Shown: one piece after another, positions 19,301 to 30,635 of the stretch
How the letters are laid out: each line of letters begins with the position of its first letter
Position numbering within the stretch: the first letter of the stretch is position 1
Source of the DNA: Trametopsis cervina
Lineage: Eukaryota; Basidiomycota; Agaricomycetes; Polyporales; Irpicaceae
Assembly (NCBI GenBank): GCA_022385755.1
Contig: MU278348.1
Coordinates: forward strand, 593,035-657,034
Direction of reading: 5' to 3'
Length of the DNA: 64,000 nt
Notes under the pieces: generated by a model
Seen by the model: the letters and a program-made list of their open reading frames with translations, nothing else
Told to the model about the DNA's origin: nothing
The model's database searches: none
Program-made: the position numbers and the translations under genes

Positions 19301-21562
19301 GCTTTCAAGTTGTTGAAGAACTCGACTTGCAAGCTCTTCTCCGAAGTTTTGAAGACCACCGCGTGCGTGATGGTGCCAACTTTGACATCTTCGATCTTAG
19401 AGATTATCGGAAGGGTCGAGTCTATTAGGGTCTTCTTTGCAGTCAGGACGACTCGTTTCCGCTCCGGGTCAACTACCAAAATCTACATGTATACGTTCAG
19501 CGATGAGGATTCCGCCAAGCACTTGCTACTCACACGACACTTGATACTTCCTCCCGGCTTGAACCTCTTCTGTGGGTGCTTCAAGGTAATATCGGCATAA
19601 TGTGTCGGCCATATGACACCATCCACGTTGCCCGATATCGACACGAATAAGGCGGAGTCGGTGAGCTTCTTGACAGTGCCCTTGATAATCTCGCCCACTT
19701 GAACTTCACCCACTTGTAGGAACTTCTGCTCGAGAATCGAGGGGCGCAAAGAAAGCTGGAGTAGTCCATCAAGAGGATGATAACCTGTTACACGCGCTCG
19801 ATGTATTGTGCCGATCTTCCATGGTCCCGAATTGGGGGATAGTGTTGGAACGTGATCATCCGAAGTTTGTGAGATCTGGAAAGGACAGCTTATCTTCCAT
19901 TCTCAGGGATTGAGCATGAGAGAACATACGTGAATGAAACCCTCAAGTCCAGGGGTCACTTCAACAACTAAACCACGCTCGACCTCAACGCGGATGACTC
20001 GAACAGAATCGATGATGCTTCCGATAGTAAAAGCCTCTTGCAGAGCACTCTGCTCATCGTCCTCTGTTGCACCAGCACGCTTGCTCGTTAGCGAGACAAC
20101 GTGATCCGCCAGGGAGAGCGCGAACCTCGGGGCTGTTGAAGTCGAGGGGTCGACATCGTATAGTACTCGAGCTTTTACTTTCTGCCCGACTTTAAGATTC
20201 TGCTCGACAGGACCAGAACGCATATGAAATTCATCCACAGTGCCGGCGAAAAATCCGAGTATCTGAAGGTTCACGCCTGTAGGCTGCACAGCGGTCACCA
20301 GACCTTGTACCAGCGTGCCGGGTAATATTGACTTGACAGTGGATACTTCCGATAACTAGGGCAGTCAGATCTTATGTGCATTCAATAAAGCGAATGAACA
20401 CTTACGAAGCCCTTGCGGACAATCTCCTCACTGTCTGTGACGTTGCAAGTGCGGCCGTTCGAAGAGAGTTTGGAAACGCAGACATCCAGCAGATGGCCTA
20501 CTTTGAGACGTCTGGGTGATGTAGACGATGGGTTACCCACGTCCTGGAATGACAGGAAGCCGGATATTCCTGCTATGCCGATGTCGAGAATGTATCCGTG
20601 GTCTTCCACGCTCTTGACAGCAGCCGAGAGTGTCTAGCGGAGTATAAGCACACCGAAAAGCAGTCACTGAACAAGACTCACAAAACCGTGTTTCAGGTCA
20701 GCCTTGACAACTCCCTCGTTGACCTTCTCAGGCAGAAGGCTCAACTCCACTCTTCTACTGGATTTCAGCGTATCGTCTCTCGTTCTCCCCATACTGAGTG
20801 TGTTTGTTGACCCTGATGCATGCACGGCCGTGACGATGGAGCGCACATATTGCCCCGGTCGGAAAATCTCGAAAAGTTCTGGGATGCGGGACTTGTGGCT
20901 GGGTCCACCTTCTTCGTCGTCACTTTCATCCGAAGCCATCGACACGTCCTCGTCCATTTTTTCGAGAAGTTCGGTGAGTTGAGATGTGACGTTGGTGATA
21001 GGAACATGAGCCAAGAGCTGGTTGGGTAGAGAGACAATCAAGGCGAGAGGCTCGACGGAAATGATTTGACCGAGCAGTCTCATTCCGACTGATATTCTCT
21101 GCAAAAGAGGTTTCTATAGCGTGTACATGCTAGACTGGGGCTAAGCGCACCTTATAATTAAGATGCTCAATGCGCGCATCCCCTTTACTGTCCTGTCCTG
21201 CGCGCTGCTTGCCCTTGACATCTGACTTCTGTCGTTCGCGTTTACGTTCTTTGGCAGCACTGGCGTCCTATATACCTTTGATGAGGATAGTTGGCAAGAT
21301 GCTACCCGTAGAAACTTACGTTAAACAGTTCCTTGTTTGCCTCCTGCACGGCTTCGGCACGTATAGCTTTCACCTCGAGAGGTGTGAAGCTTGTTCCGCC
21401 TCCACGAGGAAAATCCACTTCTTCTTGCACAATATTTGAAGAAGGGATCAACGGTTTCTCGTTAGTCTGCTTTACTTTCGGCTGTTTGTCTGTGACTTTC
21501 GTCTTCTTGCTCTTCGGTGCACCAGCGGTGTCCTCCAGGACGCGTTTTGTACCGGCCGCCAT
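16396..21562 (-). CDS. RRP5: rRNA biogenesis protein RRP5
   Basis: A nucleolar scaffold needed for both 18S and 5.8S rRNA processing in yeast. ATG at 21560-21562 is followed by a basic Lys-rich N-terminus. Then come many S1 RNA-binding repeats across about 17.9-21.1 kb, recognisable by blocks such as GLFISIGRN, VGSNVRGFIKSVAEHG and GYILDIGIAGISGFLS. An acidic Asp/Glu-rich linker lies near 17650-17850. The C-terminal third is a TPR/HAT repeat region, with FERVLLGSPNSSYLWVQYMSF and FAQLEYKLGDPERGKTIFEG. The last exons splice to NLFGRLLTLKMTSHKAK and AFFKKWLELEKRLGDEEG and end at TAA 16396-16398. S1 array plus C-terminal HAT repeats is diagnostic for Rrp5. It converges with the Kelch gene, with 235 bp between the stop codons. 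Confidence 0.93.
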
Positions 21563-21594
21563 ATCGAGGAGCGATTTTGGTTTGTGTGTTCACA

Positions 21595-21786
21595 CTATAC
21601 GACCACGCCAGTAACTCCTGCAGCAAGGAAGGGGAGGAACAGACTGAGACCTGAAAGTGCAAAACTTGGAGAGCCTGCAATATTATTGGAAGCAAAGCAA
21701 AAATGATCACGCGGATCATTAGCGTGTCCTCCGGGGGCCCTATACCGAAAAGGCAACTTGTATGCCTTTTTTGGTACACCAAACAT
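21595..21786 (-). CDS. Possible small membrane protein upstream of RRP5
   Basis: An open frame of 63 codons with ATG 21784-21786 and TAG 21595-21597. It reads KLPFRYRAPGG followed by a hydrophobic C-terminal segment (FALSGLSLFLPFLAAGVTG). The LPF..Y motif followed by one membrane segment vaguely recalls small cytochrome oxidase subunits (VIIc/Cox8 type), but this is a weak resemblance. An upstream Arg-rich, acid-free start (MVARPILYGRLRKGSRG, about 21926-21985) could be a mitochondrial presequence exon; I could not find a convincing splice joining them. The stop lies only 33 bp before the RRP5 ATG on the same strand, so this may instead be RRP5 5'UTR. Confidence 0.25.
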   Translation of the reverse strand: MFGVPKKAYKLPFRYRAPGGHANDPRDHFCFASNNIAGSPSFALSGLSLFLPFLAAGVTGVVV

Positions 21787-22083
21787 CGTAGATTATATCC
21801 ATGTCTGCGGGAAGATGCTATGCTACCTAGTAGAATTCAAGGTGGTATAACGTGTATGCTGGTGTATCTGCTATTTTTTCTCGCTTTTGTTTGCAGCATT
21901 TTGCTATGCTCCTCCACAAATCCTCTTGAGACCCCGAGAGCCCTTGCGCAGACGCCCATATAGGATCGGCCTTGCCACCATGATGGACACCGTGACTGCG
22001 TCTCTGCGAGCGTCGTCGCAGCTCCAATGCTGTTCTGATACCCTCACTCAACGACCTACACTCTCCTAGTACTTTGCGCAGCT

Positions 22084-24334
22084 ATGCCTGTGAACCATCT
22101 CAACCTCACTTCTGGCAGGCCTGACAACGCCGACTTCAACATTGTACCACGGACTCCTCACTCACGCTCTGGACGCGCAGAGGAGGGTTTCACTGAAGAT
22201 GACCTTCATGACGACGAGGCTGCCAACTTCGCGACATATAGACAACAGCAGACTGAGCCTCTATTAGCTTCATCTGCGAGCACCAGCTTCCCTACCTCTG
22301 GCTACCGAAGTAGAGGGGACGATGTTGATGCGCGGAGGTCGTCGCGCACCTCTCCTTGGGGAAAGCACCTAACTGGCAAGACCATTCTTAGTAACATCCC
22401 ATTGCTAGCCGGAGCAATTGCTGGAGGAATCTTGTTCTCTCTAATCATTGTCTCGTTCAGACGGCCAGACGTGCTTGACGAGGCCATTGGCTATACGACG
22501 CACACGGACGCTGTCCAAGACCTTACTTCCTCTCAGACATCGAAACCCTCACATGCCACAATCATTGACACCGTGCCCCCACCGGAGCTCAGGATCTCCT
22601 ACGAGAACTACACAAAGTTCCCGCTCACGGGAAAGCAATACCGCAACCAATGCACGACCATGATGGGAGGCAAAATGAAGCCGGGAGACTACTGGGATTT
22701 ACCGCCACACGGAGTCATGGATGTTGCGCACCATGATGAAGTGCCTGACTATTATATTCCGGAAGGAATCCCTGCCAAAGTTTGCTCCAAGACGCTTACA
22801 TATCAACTGGATGGCCATGTAGGACTCGTTGCGGATCTCGCCTTGATGGCACAGGCTGCTGCTCTCGCTCGAGAAGTGCGTATATGTAATGGATCAACTG
22901 ACCACTTGCTGAGTATTCACCAGCGTAATAGAACATTTTTCGTCGACGATACATACTGGAATAGAGGAAAGTCAGTAATGACACCTCCAAATAACTCTAC
23001 CCCAATATTAAGTGACTTTGTGTTTCTCGTTGCAGGTGGACAGATCACTTTCAAGACGTAACAGCAAGACAGCCTGGACCGGAGCCAGGTTGCAAAGCGC
23101 CTCCGCCAGAAGGTACGTAGACCACGGACGTCAGTCCCCGTGTAAAATTGAACGTCATCTTCAGAGCTTGTCGCGTGCCCACGGTTTGCCAGGTATGTTG
23201 CAATGAGCCCCCATGCGCTGAGGAAAGCTCACCACTTCAAACAGACATTGGGTACGTGCGCGCGTATAGTTGGACGAAACCTTCGCACTATCTCATCCAC
23301 AACACTAGGTGGTCAATTCGAGAACCTCCAAATTCCATTTTGGACACCATTTTGCAAATCACTACGAGAACGCGTGAGTTGCTGAATGGAGGCGTCGCAC
23401 GTAGACCACTAATTCTTGTCGGTAGATACAAGCATGCGATCAATCGTCAGAAGCCGATGTTCGAACATGCTTTAGAGTCGTTCTCGAAGACGATTCGCCC
23501 CAGCGCACATAACGCACAGCTCATCAGGGCAGCACGTACAGAACTTGCTGCTATACTTTCCTTGCCAACACATGCCAGCACGGCACACCATGTCGATCCT
23601 AACACTGGTGCACACGAAACAGCAGAGGAGAAGTTACATGTGGATAACTTGGATCCATATATCGCAGTGCATATCCGACGGGGTGATCGTAAAGCAGCGT
23701 CGTGGTCCTATCACGGTGGACATGTAGGTCTGGACGAGTTTGTGCAAGCGACGAAGGATACGTGGGCACGGTTATACCCTGACCAACACGGAGCCGAGAA
23801 GAAGGAGGCCTTCCCTATACCTCCGGTCGCGTATATCGCTTCAGACTCCCATTCCGGAGCGCACGAATTCATATCGGCCTTCCCACCGTCCACAGCGATC
23901 TTCTCCTTGGATTCAAGCACGAATGCCGACCTCCGTGCGCTGGCGCCACAGCGAGAGTATGTGCAGGCTGAATTCAACGAATTGGACGAATCGGAAAGGA
24001 TAAGGCTTACTCGTGGTATGATCGTGGACCTCGCAATGCTTAGCGGGCTGTGGTCATGGCCCGGCGAAGTCGTTCCAGGTGCTACAATATGTACCCTCAC
24101 GTAAGTAATTTAATGGCTTTCTTAGATGTGCGGGAGTGGACTCAGTAGACTCTTCATAGTTCGAACGTGTGCAAGATCTCCGCGATCGGACTTGGCTGGA
24201 ACCGAGCATGGGGATACGAAGATGGGCAGGAGGACGAACGTGGCGTCCCGAACCCGGACAAGAAACGATGGGTGGAGATAGACAACAAGGGCGCCATTGC
24301 GCCAGAGTGGACCGCATTCGAAGTTTTCTCATGA
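22084..24334 (+). CDS. Type II membrane glycosyltransferase, fucosyltransferase-like
   Basis: Cytoplasmic N-terminus of about 95 residues, one membrane anchor (near 22390-22460, LLAGAIAGGILFSLIIVSF), then a large lumenal domain: the layout of a Golgi glycosyltransferase. Motifs include RTFFVDDTYWNRGKW and AVHIRRGDRKA. The HxRRGD block is the donor-site motif of alpha-1,6- and protein O-fucosyltransferases, so fucose transfer is the best guess. The exon chain was resolved by reading frame and includes a 7-nt microexon at 23245-23251 inside CPRFARHWVV. An intron near 23387 restores NAYKHAINRQKPMFEHAL. The final exon starts after about 24160 and ends KGAIAPEWTAFEVFS at TGA 24332-24334. The acceptor is unknown; alternatives are other GT-B transferases of fungal cell-wall glycans. 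Confidence 0.7.
23245..23251 (+). other. 7-nt microexon in the glycosyltransferase gene
   Basis: The bases ACATTGG lie between an acceptor (aaacag) and a donor (gtacgt). They supply the codons finishing Arg and giving His-Trp in CPRFARHWVVNSRT. Flanking introns are 52 bp (23193-23244) and 57 bp (23252-23308). Skipping it would shift the frame. Confidence 0.75.
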
Positions 24335-24951
24335 AGCTGCCACTATGGACTCACGATTGTCGGAGCAATTGCACGTTTGTTGAGACTGTTGTTGTCGCTG
24401 TTTGTCATGTAGGTCGTAACAGTGTAATATAACGCCTGACTTTATGACAGCGGTCTGGTTGCATGAGCGTATCTGATTGTCAGCTAGCAAGTGGGTCATA
24501 TCCTTCTATCATTCATAATAACATCAAGGCGTGCTTCAAAAATTAGGATGCACTGAAGACTTTGATGTTCGCACGTCTGCAAGTTGACAACTTTGCGAGG
24601 CCTGACTGTCCAAGGAGAGATCGGTCTGCGAGTAAATGGACAGCAGTGTGATATCAAGTGCTTTGCCCACGGTGCTACGCAATCAGACTTTCGTATGCGT
24701 CCAATACAGTGATAATTCAACTGGCTATACTACAAAATTTACAGTTCATGGATAACGAGACGCATGGGAGCGTGATTGGGACACACAAAGGTGAGATCTG
24801 CAAACCATAGAAATATATAGCGGTCGGTGTGCATAGCCGGAGAGGTGACCTGTATCCACGCAGTCTTCGGTACCTCTGCGGAATGTCTGTTGTCGAACCA
24901 GACAACGTCGCTTGCGCTACTTGTTGGAGAATAGAATACGACACAAGCTCA
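24335..24951. other. Intergenic spacer between convergent genes
   Basis: About 617 bp between the stop codons of the glycosyltransferase and the Kelch-only gene. An open frame continues on the minus strand past the Kelch stop in another phase (down to 24717), but it has no recognisable content and lacks homology to the parent Kelch gene. Nothing else seen. Confidence 0.5.
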
Positions 24952-26330
24952 TCAGTGGGGGGTTTTCGAAGTTTTCTCGGGGTCTGTAGGATGTGAGACA
25001 TTTGCGCTAGGATACCTGATACGTTCTGTTCTCCTGTCAACCAGATAGACGAAGCATATAGAGGATATCGACGCACCGGTATCCAAGACGTGTAGAAGAT
25101 GATCATTTTCCGTTTTTGTCAACTTCTCGCCCATCCCTCCAAGAACGTACACCTGCGATCCCATTGATGCCATGATATGCCCGGACCGTGGAGATAGTGT
25201 CGGACCCATGTTCCGGAACATGTACCATCGTCGTTCTGCATGCATCTCAGCGTGCATCCAAACAGCAAGATAGGCCAACTTACGGGAGAGCTTGAGTGCA
25301 CCCAAATCGCTCAAGTATCTACCGTCCATGTCCCTACCACCGAAGATATATATCACATCATCCACTATGGCTGCAGCGTGACCCTCTCTCGGGGTGGGAA
25401 TGAAACCTATGCATACTAGCTCCGACCAAGTGTGGGTGACGGTGTCGAATACCCAAGTATCGTTGTAGCAGTAGTCGCTGTCCGTCCCCCCGAATACAAA
25501 GATTTTCTTATCATGTGCAACGCACGCATGCCCTGTGCGTGGCACTGGCCGTGGCGAACCTTCTACGGGCTCAATAGCATTCCATACCGGCGTGGTTCGC
25601 ACTGCAACATATAAGAGGTCACTATATCGAAGAGGGCAAATACCCAGTGACTCACGAGATTGCAGGTCGAAAGCCCACAAGTCGTTCAGATAACTTCCAT
25701 CTCTTTGACCGCCGAAGACGTAAAACTTGGACCCGATCGTGCATACTGCATGTCCGTATCGCCCAGTGGGAGATGACCCCTTGACAGACACACGCGTCCA
25801 TTCCCCCGAGCCTGTGGCGTGAACATGCTAGAAATCCTAAGTTCCATATGCACAGAGAGTATACGCTTACCAAGGTTCAACAGATATAGCCCGTCATCAA
25901 GCTCATCAGTGCTATCCCGCTTCCTCGTATCACCTCCCCACACAACCAGCACGCTGCCAACAACTGCGCCGGCATGCGACACTCGGGGAGAGGGCACGTC
26001 GCCAGCAGTGTACACTAACGTAGCAGCTGCATCTCGTGTTGAGATCATGTATAAGTCGTTCTGCGCGCTGTCTTCCACGCGACCGCCAAATAGGTACAAC
26101 TCTCCTGTTGCCGTCGCCACCGCTGGCCCTGCATGGCCGTATCGGGGAAAGGGAGAAGGTGAGGGTGTCGTCGGCGGTGGCCCGCGATGCTTCATTATAT
26201 CCACAGGTGGTGGTAAAATTACTCGTCGTTCACTCCATGGATAGATGCGCTGTTCCACACGCTGAAGCGCGAGAGGATCTGGTTCTTGCGAGAGCGGCCC
26301 TCTACTCAACACAACACGACGAGTGTCCAT
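24952..26330 (-). CDS. Kelch-only protein, paralogue of the Tea1-like gene
   Basis: Strongly similar along its whole length to the Kelch half of the gene at 11385-16160. Both carry [24 protein letters not shown].(V/I)GSKFY(I/V)FGGQ, ND(T)[13 protein letters not shown] and REGHAAA(V/I)VDDV(M/I)YIFGGR. Introns sit at matching positions and phases: after LLNL, after the FDL..S exon, before the RWYMF block and after HVLDT. After the last shared intron the two read ERIRYPSAN and KHIKYPGAN in parallel. This copy then stops (TGA 24952-24954) at KTPH, where the parent continues KTPANG into its linker and coiled coil. All exons are open, so it looks like a functional stand-alone propeller and not a decayed copy. 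The start is unresolved: the ATG at 26330 is in frame with the Kelch exon, but an ATG at 26531 (MNFLFRQ, like MSFFSRK) may be the true start via extra introns. Confidence 0.75.
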
Positions 26331-26531
26331 GAATGAGGGCGTGAGTAGATAGAGATGAGGATATCCCAGACTGAGGATACAAAAGGATGGCAACTCACTC
26401 GTCTTTTCTGCTTGTATTCTTTGGTTGTCTTTGCTGTGGTATCTTATTCTTCTGCAGACTCGGTAGTTATTGAGCTGGAGGTTCAGTCTCCAGTAAAGAA
26501 TAATGGTCACCTGGCGGAAGAGGAAATTCAT

Positions 26532-27297
26532 TGTGGACGGGGTGCTTACGAGGGGCTGAATGACTGAAAAGTACGATTATGGTGTCGTATAAAAGCGAAG
26601 TGGCTGAGTCTCATAACATAGGAACGCGAGGGAGCGTTTATAGCAAGCGGTAGCACAGCCTACCTGCTATCTTGTGAATCCAGAGAGAACAGCTCATCAA
26701 CATTGGTCGACCTATCATCTGATGAACAATCCACAACCATCGTTTGCTAATTGCTAGAACGAGATGTTGTAGAGTCAGCTGTAGTCTCGATCTATCGACG
26801 CAGTAACTGACCGACCATGTCATGAAAGGTCTATCGTACCGTGGGTGCCGTTCACACTTCTGATAAGAGGATGTTGATTCCTGGGACGTGATATATGAAT
26901 GCAAGCACAGTATCACAGTCGCAAGTGTCTCAGCAAGAGTTGTTAACTTGGTCGGGCAATATGGTTTCGTCGCTGCGAAAGAACGTTGAGCCTAAGCCCA
27001 ATATCTTAAAGTGCTCAGCATTCGTTCAGCAAAGGCTTGGTTCTGTATGCCATATATCAGGTTTGCATAGTACGAGGGACTCAGGGGATGGGACGCACCA
27101 AATATTTGCAGAAATCGCCCAGCGATGAATAAATTATCATTTTCATACGTTACTGAGGTTTGAAAGTGACACTCAATCTAACTTTCACTGCTCGGAAGAT
27201 TTTCAACGTTGTTTATGTAGATGTGAGAGGTGCGAGAGAGTATATACGAGCGCCGGATGCCCATACTCGGGCTTCGACCCGATCCACGGTAGCAATA
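26532..27297. other. Intergenic region upstream of two divergent genes
   Basis: Holds the shared upstream region of the Kelch-only gene (-) and the zinc-finger mini-gene (+). A TATATA at 27241-27246 fits the latter. No coding region could be supported. Confidence 0.5.
27241..27246 (+). promoter_or_regulatory. TATA-like box of the C2H2 mini-gene
   Basis: TATATA, 57 bp upstream of the ATG at 27298. Similar TATA-to-ATG spacing is seen at three other genes in this window. Confidence 0.45.
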
Positions 27298-27653
27298 ATG
27301 GCCACACAACCTACTCTGCCCTCTGTGCTGCCCTCTGTACCTGCCCTTCAGGACGGTAAGTAAATTCTTTACTGGGATGAAAGAATTTGGGTCTGAAATT
27401 AGTGGATAGTTAGCACTCCTCGTCACCAAATCGAGGTCGGCCTTGCAAGGGTAACGAGCCCGTCCGAGTGCGTCCCTATCCCTTCTAACTCTTTACCGAG
27501 AACCAACATTTGTCTTGATATAGAACACCGATATTTATCTGTGCACTGGACAAGTGTAACAGGCTGTTTCCGTCGCGAGACCGCCTGATGGCTCACCGCA
27601 AGGTGGCGCACGATACGGATGACGATGGAGACATCATAACATGGAACGATTGA
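27298..27653 (+). CDS. Small single C2H2 zinc finger protein (74 aa)
   Basis: Not visible as one ORF. Three exons join in phase: 27298-27355, 27414-27450 and 27524-27653, with GT-AG introns of 58 and 73 bp (donors gtaagt and gtaacg; acceptors tag). The product has a hydrophobic, proline-rich start (MATQPTLPSVLPSVPALQD), a short basic stretch, then one zinc finger near residues 35-58: ICALDKC..FPSRDRLMAHRKVAH, that is C-x4-C-x12-H-x4-H. It ends in an acidic tail (DTDDDGD) at TGA 27651-27653. The exon sum (225 nt) is an exact codon multiple. A lone finger of this type may bind nucleic acid or protein; function unknown. Confidence 0.65.
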
Positions 27654-28126
27654 ATCTCCATGCCATACTCAACACTACGAGACTTATGTCTGGACATGCA
27701 ATGCAAATAGGAGGCCACCAGATGTACGTTCCCGAGATAAGCAAGCTCCAGACGCTATGCTACAGTAGCGACACGGCTGCGGGAACCATATAGCACTACG
27801 GGCTCTGGTTGATGTGCAAGGAATTGCGAGTGTGTACTGTACGTGTGGTTCAATAGACAGTGCGTCATATAACAAACTTTGTTTTGAACAAAGGGGATTA
27901 TAGACAGTCGTATACAAGAATCACTAAACCACGCCTTCTGTACTATAGCATGTAGATATATGTGTTGGCATTATACGATACCTAAGGTACTGTATGCTGA
28001 TGACGGGTATCTATTCACGAACCTTGCATACGCAAAATAATGTGCTCTATGCAAGTGAAAGTTTACGAGCAGAGGCCCATTCACTGGCAAGCGTACCTTT
28101 AAAATAGTGCAGTCATGGGGTTAAAA
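27654..28126. other. Intergenic spacer
   Basis: About 470 bp between the stop codons of the zinc-finger gene and the lipase. Short antisense open frames only; nothing supportable. Confidence 0.5.
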
Positions 28127-30414
28127 TCAGATGCCAGAAGTTGCAGAGGGTTGTTGTTGTTTGTTCCCCCTAGTTGAACTCGTCCTCGTTTCGTCTTCAC
28201 TGTCACTTGCTCGATGCGCCTTATCTAGACTCTCCGCCATTTCCACCCTTTCTCCCTCTTGTCGAATCTCCTCCTGTTCAGCGCTCTTTGACCCCTCTGC
28301 CGTCACGTCCTTGGCTTGTTCATGGGGACGAGCTTGACCCTCCGCCACTCGAGCCAGATGGTCAGCAACACCCAGATAGAAGGTTGCTGGTTTGAACTTG
28401 ATTCCCCGCCCCATAATTTCTGCCCACTTATATCTGGCGGTGTTCACCCAGCCGACGAGGTCAAGATGGTTGACACCTTCCAGTGTACCGAGGTATGTTC
28501 CCTGTTACGCGTTTCAGAAGGAATCCATGAGCAATCCCACACTTGACTCACCCAACGTGCAGAATTCAAGGAAACCAAACCGTCGTTGGGACCTTCCTTC
28601 TCGAGTATCACAGAATGCGACCATCTACGGGCGTTATAAGCGGCGTTGTGAAGGGAGCTTGTATTCAACTTACTTCCATGTGTCAATGAGACCGGGCTCA
28701 TACACTGCACCCCAGCTGTAGTATTTCACTCCCGGAACGTCGGGAGTGTCCGCGTTGAACCGCCGCATGTTCTCGAGTGTAAGGAACTCAAACGCTTTGC
28801 CGTCCCCTCCGCCGTTTGGCAGCATGTCCAGCAACGACATCACCGAGGGAAGTCTTTCTAGGCCCACAGTACTCAAGAAATGGTCGGCGAACGAAGAGCC
28901 GCGGTGTGGCGTGGCGATTGTAGTGATCGACAAAACGTCGAACTTGCGATCCGTAAGGTGCGTAGTCAAATAGCGACAATCAAGTCCACCCTTGACGAGT
29001 GTCAGTTTGGCCGGCGCCGTTATTGTGATACAGATATGCATACCATGCTATGACCTATGTGGGAATAGTTCTAGTATTGACATGAGCATTCCAGCACGGC
29101 GAATGTTTGGGATACATACCAATGAGGTGGACGCTGCGTCCAGGATACACTTCGTTGATCTTCTGTTCCAGTACTTTGGCGCGGTCAATGGGTGAACTTG
29201 TAGCTGGCACTCGAGTTATGAGCACTTCCGTCCCATTCGACTCCAATGCATCCTTGATCCCTCGCCAGTGAGACACTTGAAGTGGAGCAATCGAAAGGCC
29301 GACTGTGACTGTATCAAAACCTAGGAGTCCATGGCAGAACACCACTGGGTTCTTGGGGCTAGAGTCTGTTAGTATAACGTTAGTGACAGAGCGCGACTGG
29401 CTTAAAGGAGTACTCACACTTCTGTTGTATGTGCTCCTTCTGTGCATGTGCGTTGTGTGCTTTATCCTCCTCCGTAAGCAGTGGATCCATATTGTCTTTC
29501 TGAGATGCATCTTCGGTAGTAAACCAACCAAATGGATTAGGCAATGACGGTAATGTAAGTTTCTGTGAGGGTGGTGTTGTATGTATTCCCCTTCCCCTGC
29601 CCTGTATTGATCGCAGCGTCTCTATTGATGATCGTGTTGAAGAAGGAGTCAAGGTGGGAGGAGATCGGGTGATATGAACGGGAGCGGGTGTATGGGGTAT
29701 CGGTACTGGCTTCGGAGTGGGGCTATAGAACATGTCGAGGTCATCACTATGGCTAGTGGCGAACGGGTCATCGAAAGGGTCCGTGTACGTAGTTGCGTAG
29801 AATGAGGTAGTCGGAGACAGTCCAGCAGTAGGAAGAGTCGCGCGAGACAAGTCCGCGAGATGATTTGGAGGTCTCCACGGGCGCATCGTCGGAGGGAGCC
29901 TTGCGGCCTGAGGACGTGAAGGCATGTCAACTTTTGAGGAATGAGCCTCGAGCAGACGTGGATCGTCGTCTAGCGCATCAGCCAACACCGAAGTGGCATA
30001 ATGTGAAGGCGGCATGGTGTTCAATGGAGAGTCTGAGTACTCGATGGGTGTGCTCGGATTAGACTGCGCAGGTGTGCGTACATATTCGTTTGCTGGCTGC
30101 TTCCCGGTGAACCACCGTAACACAGGGAACACACTGTCGGACTGGTCGCGTTTGTGAGCCATGCTCGAGCTCTCTGCCTCTTGTGGCATTTTGAGACTGA
30201 GAGACTGGGTCGAACGATGGAAATTGCTGCGCGCTATCGTCGCCCGTGGCGAAGGTGGTCTTGTGCGTGTCGACCTCATGTCGTTTCCGCGCAGGATTTC
30301 GCCTGAGCGCCGCGATGGCGGTTCGGACGCAAAAGACCTCGGCTGAGGAGCCGCAGAGAAAAGCGAACTGAGTCGTGCAGTGAGTGAGGACCGTCCTTCG
30401 TCGTCGTTGTTCAT
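28127..30414 (-). CDS. TGL2-like triacylglycerol lipase (alpha/beta hydrolase)
   Basis: An alpha/beta-hydrolase that should cleave acyl esters of triacylglycerol. The first 300 residues from ATG 30412-30414 are Ser/Pro-rich and disordered-looking, ending in an acidic/Gln-rich stretch. The catalytic domain starts with NPVVFCHGLLGFDTV. The nucleophile elbow HLIGHSMGGLDCRYL is assembled across three exons, the middle one an 11-nt microexon at 29044-29054. The Asp is probably in GPNDGLVS and the His in GVNHLDLVGW, both in the 3' exons. The C-terminus after ADHLARV is a charged tail ending at 28127. The NHLDLVGW block matches fungal mitochondrial Tgl2-type lipases, but the long N-terminal extension has no obvious targeting signal. 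It is divergent from the hydrolase gene at 30636, 221 bp away. Confidence 0.8.
29044..29054 (-). other. 11-nt microexon encoding the lipase nucleophile
   Basis: On the minus strand GTCATAGCATG lies between an acceptor (cacatag) and a donor (gtatgc). Joined to its neighbours it gives Gly-His-Ser-Met-Gly-Gly, so the catalytic serine lies in this exon. Skipping it would shift the frame. Confidence 0.8.
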
Positions 30415-30635
30415 AGCAAGCACAGGGCCCCGATGGTCGCTCGCTAGGCTCAGCTCTCACTATGTGCCGCCACGGGGACCCGGCCCGGCAATGACATCTA
30501 TGACACAACCTCCTCAAGAAACATAGACGCCCAAGTTTTAGACTACTGAGCCCGACTCGCCCAACTTTCACACCCTTACTCACCAGAACTCACCACGAAC
30601 CACGCACTACTTACCCGTCGTCCTTCCCAGCGAGC
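30415..30635. promoter_or_regulatory. Bidirectional promoter, lipase / S-formylglutathione hydrolase
   Basis: 221 bp separate the two divergent ATGs. The sequence is CT-rich toward the hydrolase start. No TATA box seen. Confidence 0.45.

Noticed and set aside
21688..21723. 36-bp candidate intron inside the small ORF before RRP5
   Set aside because: Too short for introns seen here and with a weak donor; the frame is open with or without it.
24717..25106. Minus frame continuing past the Kelch-only stop codon
   Set aside because: It needs a different acceptor from the one matching the parent gene, and its product has no similarity to the parent linker or coiled coil.
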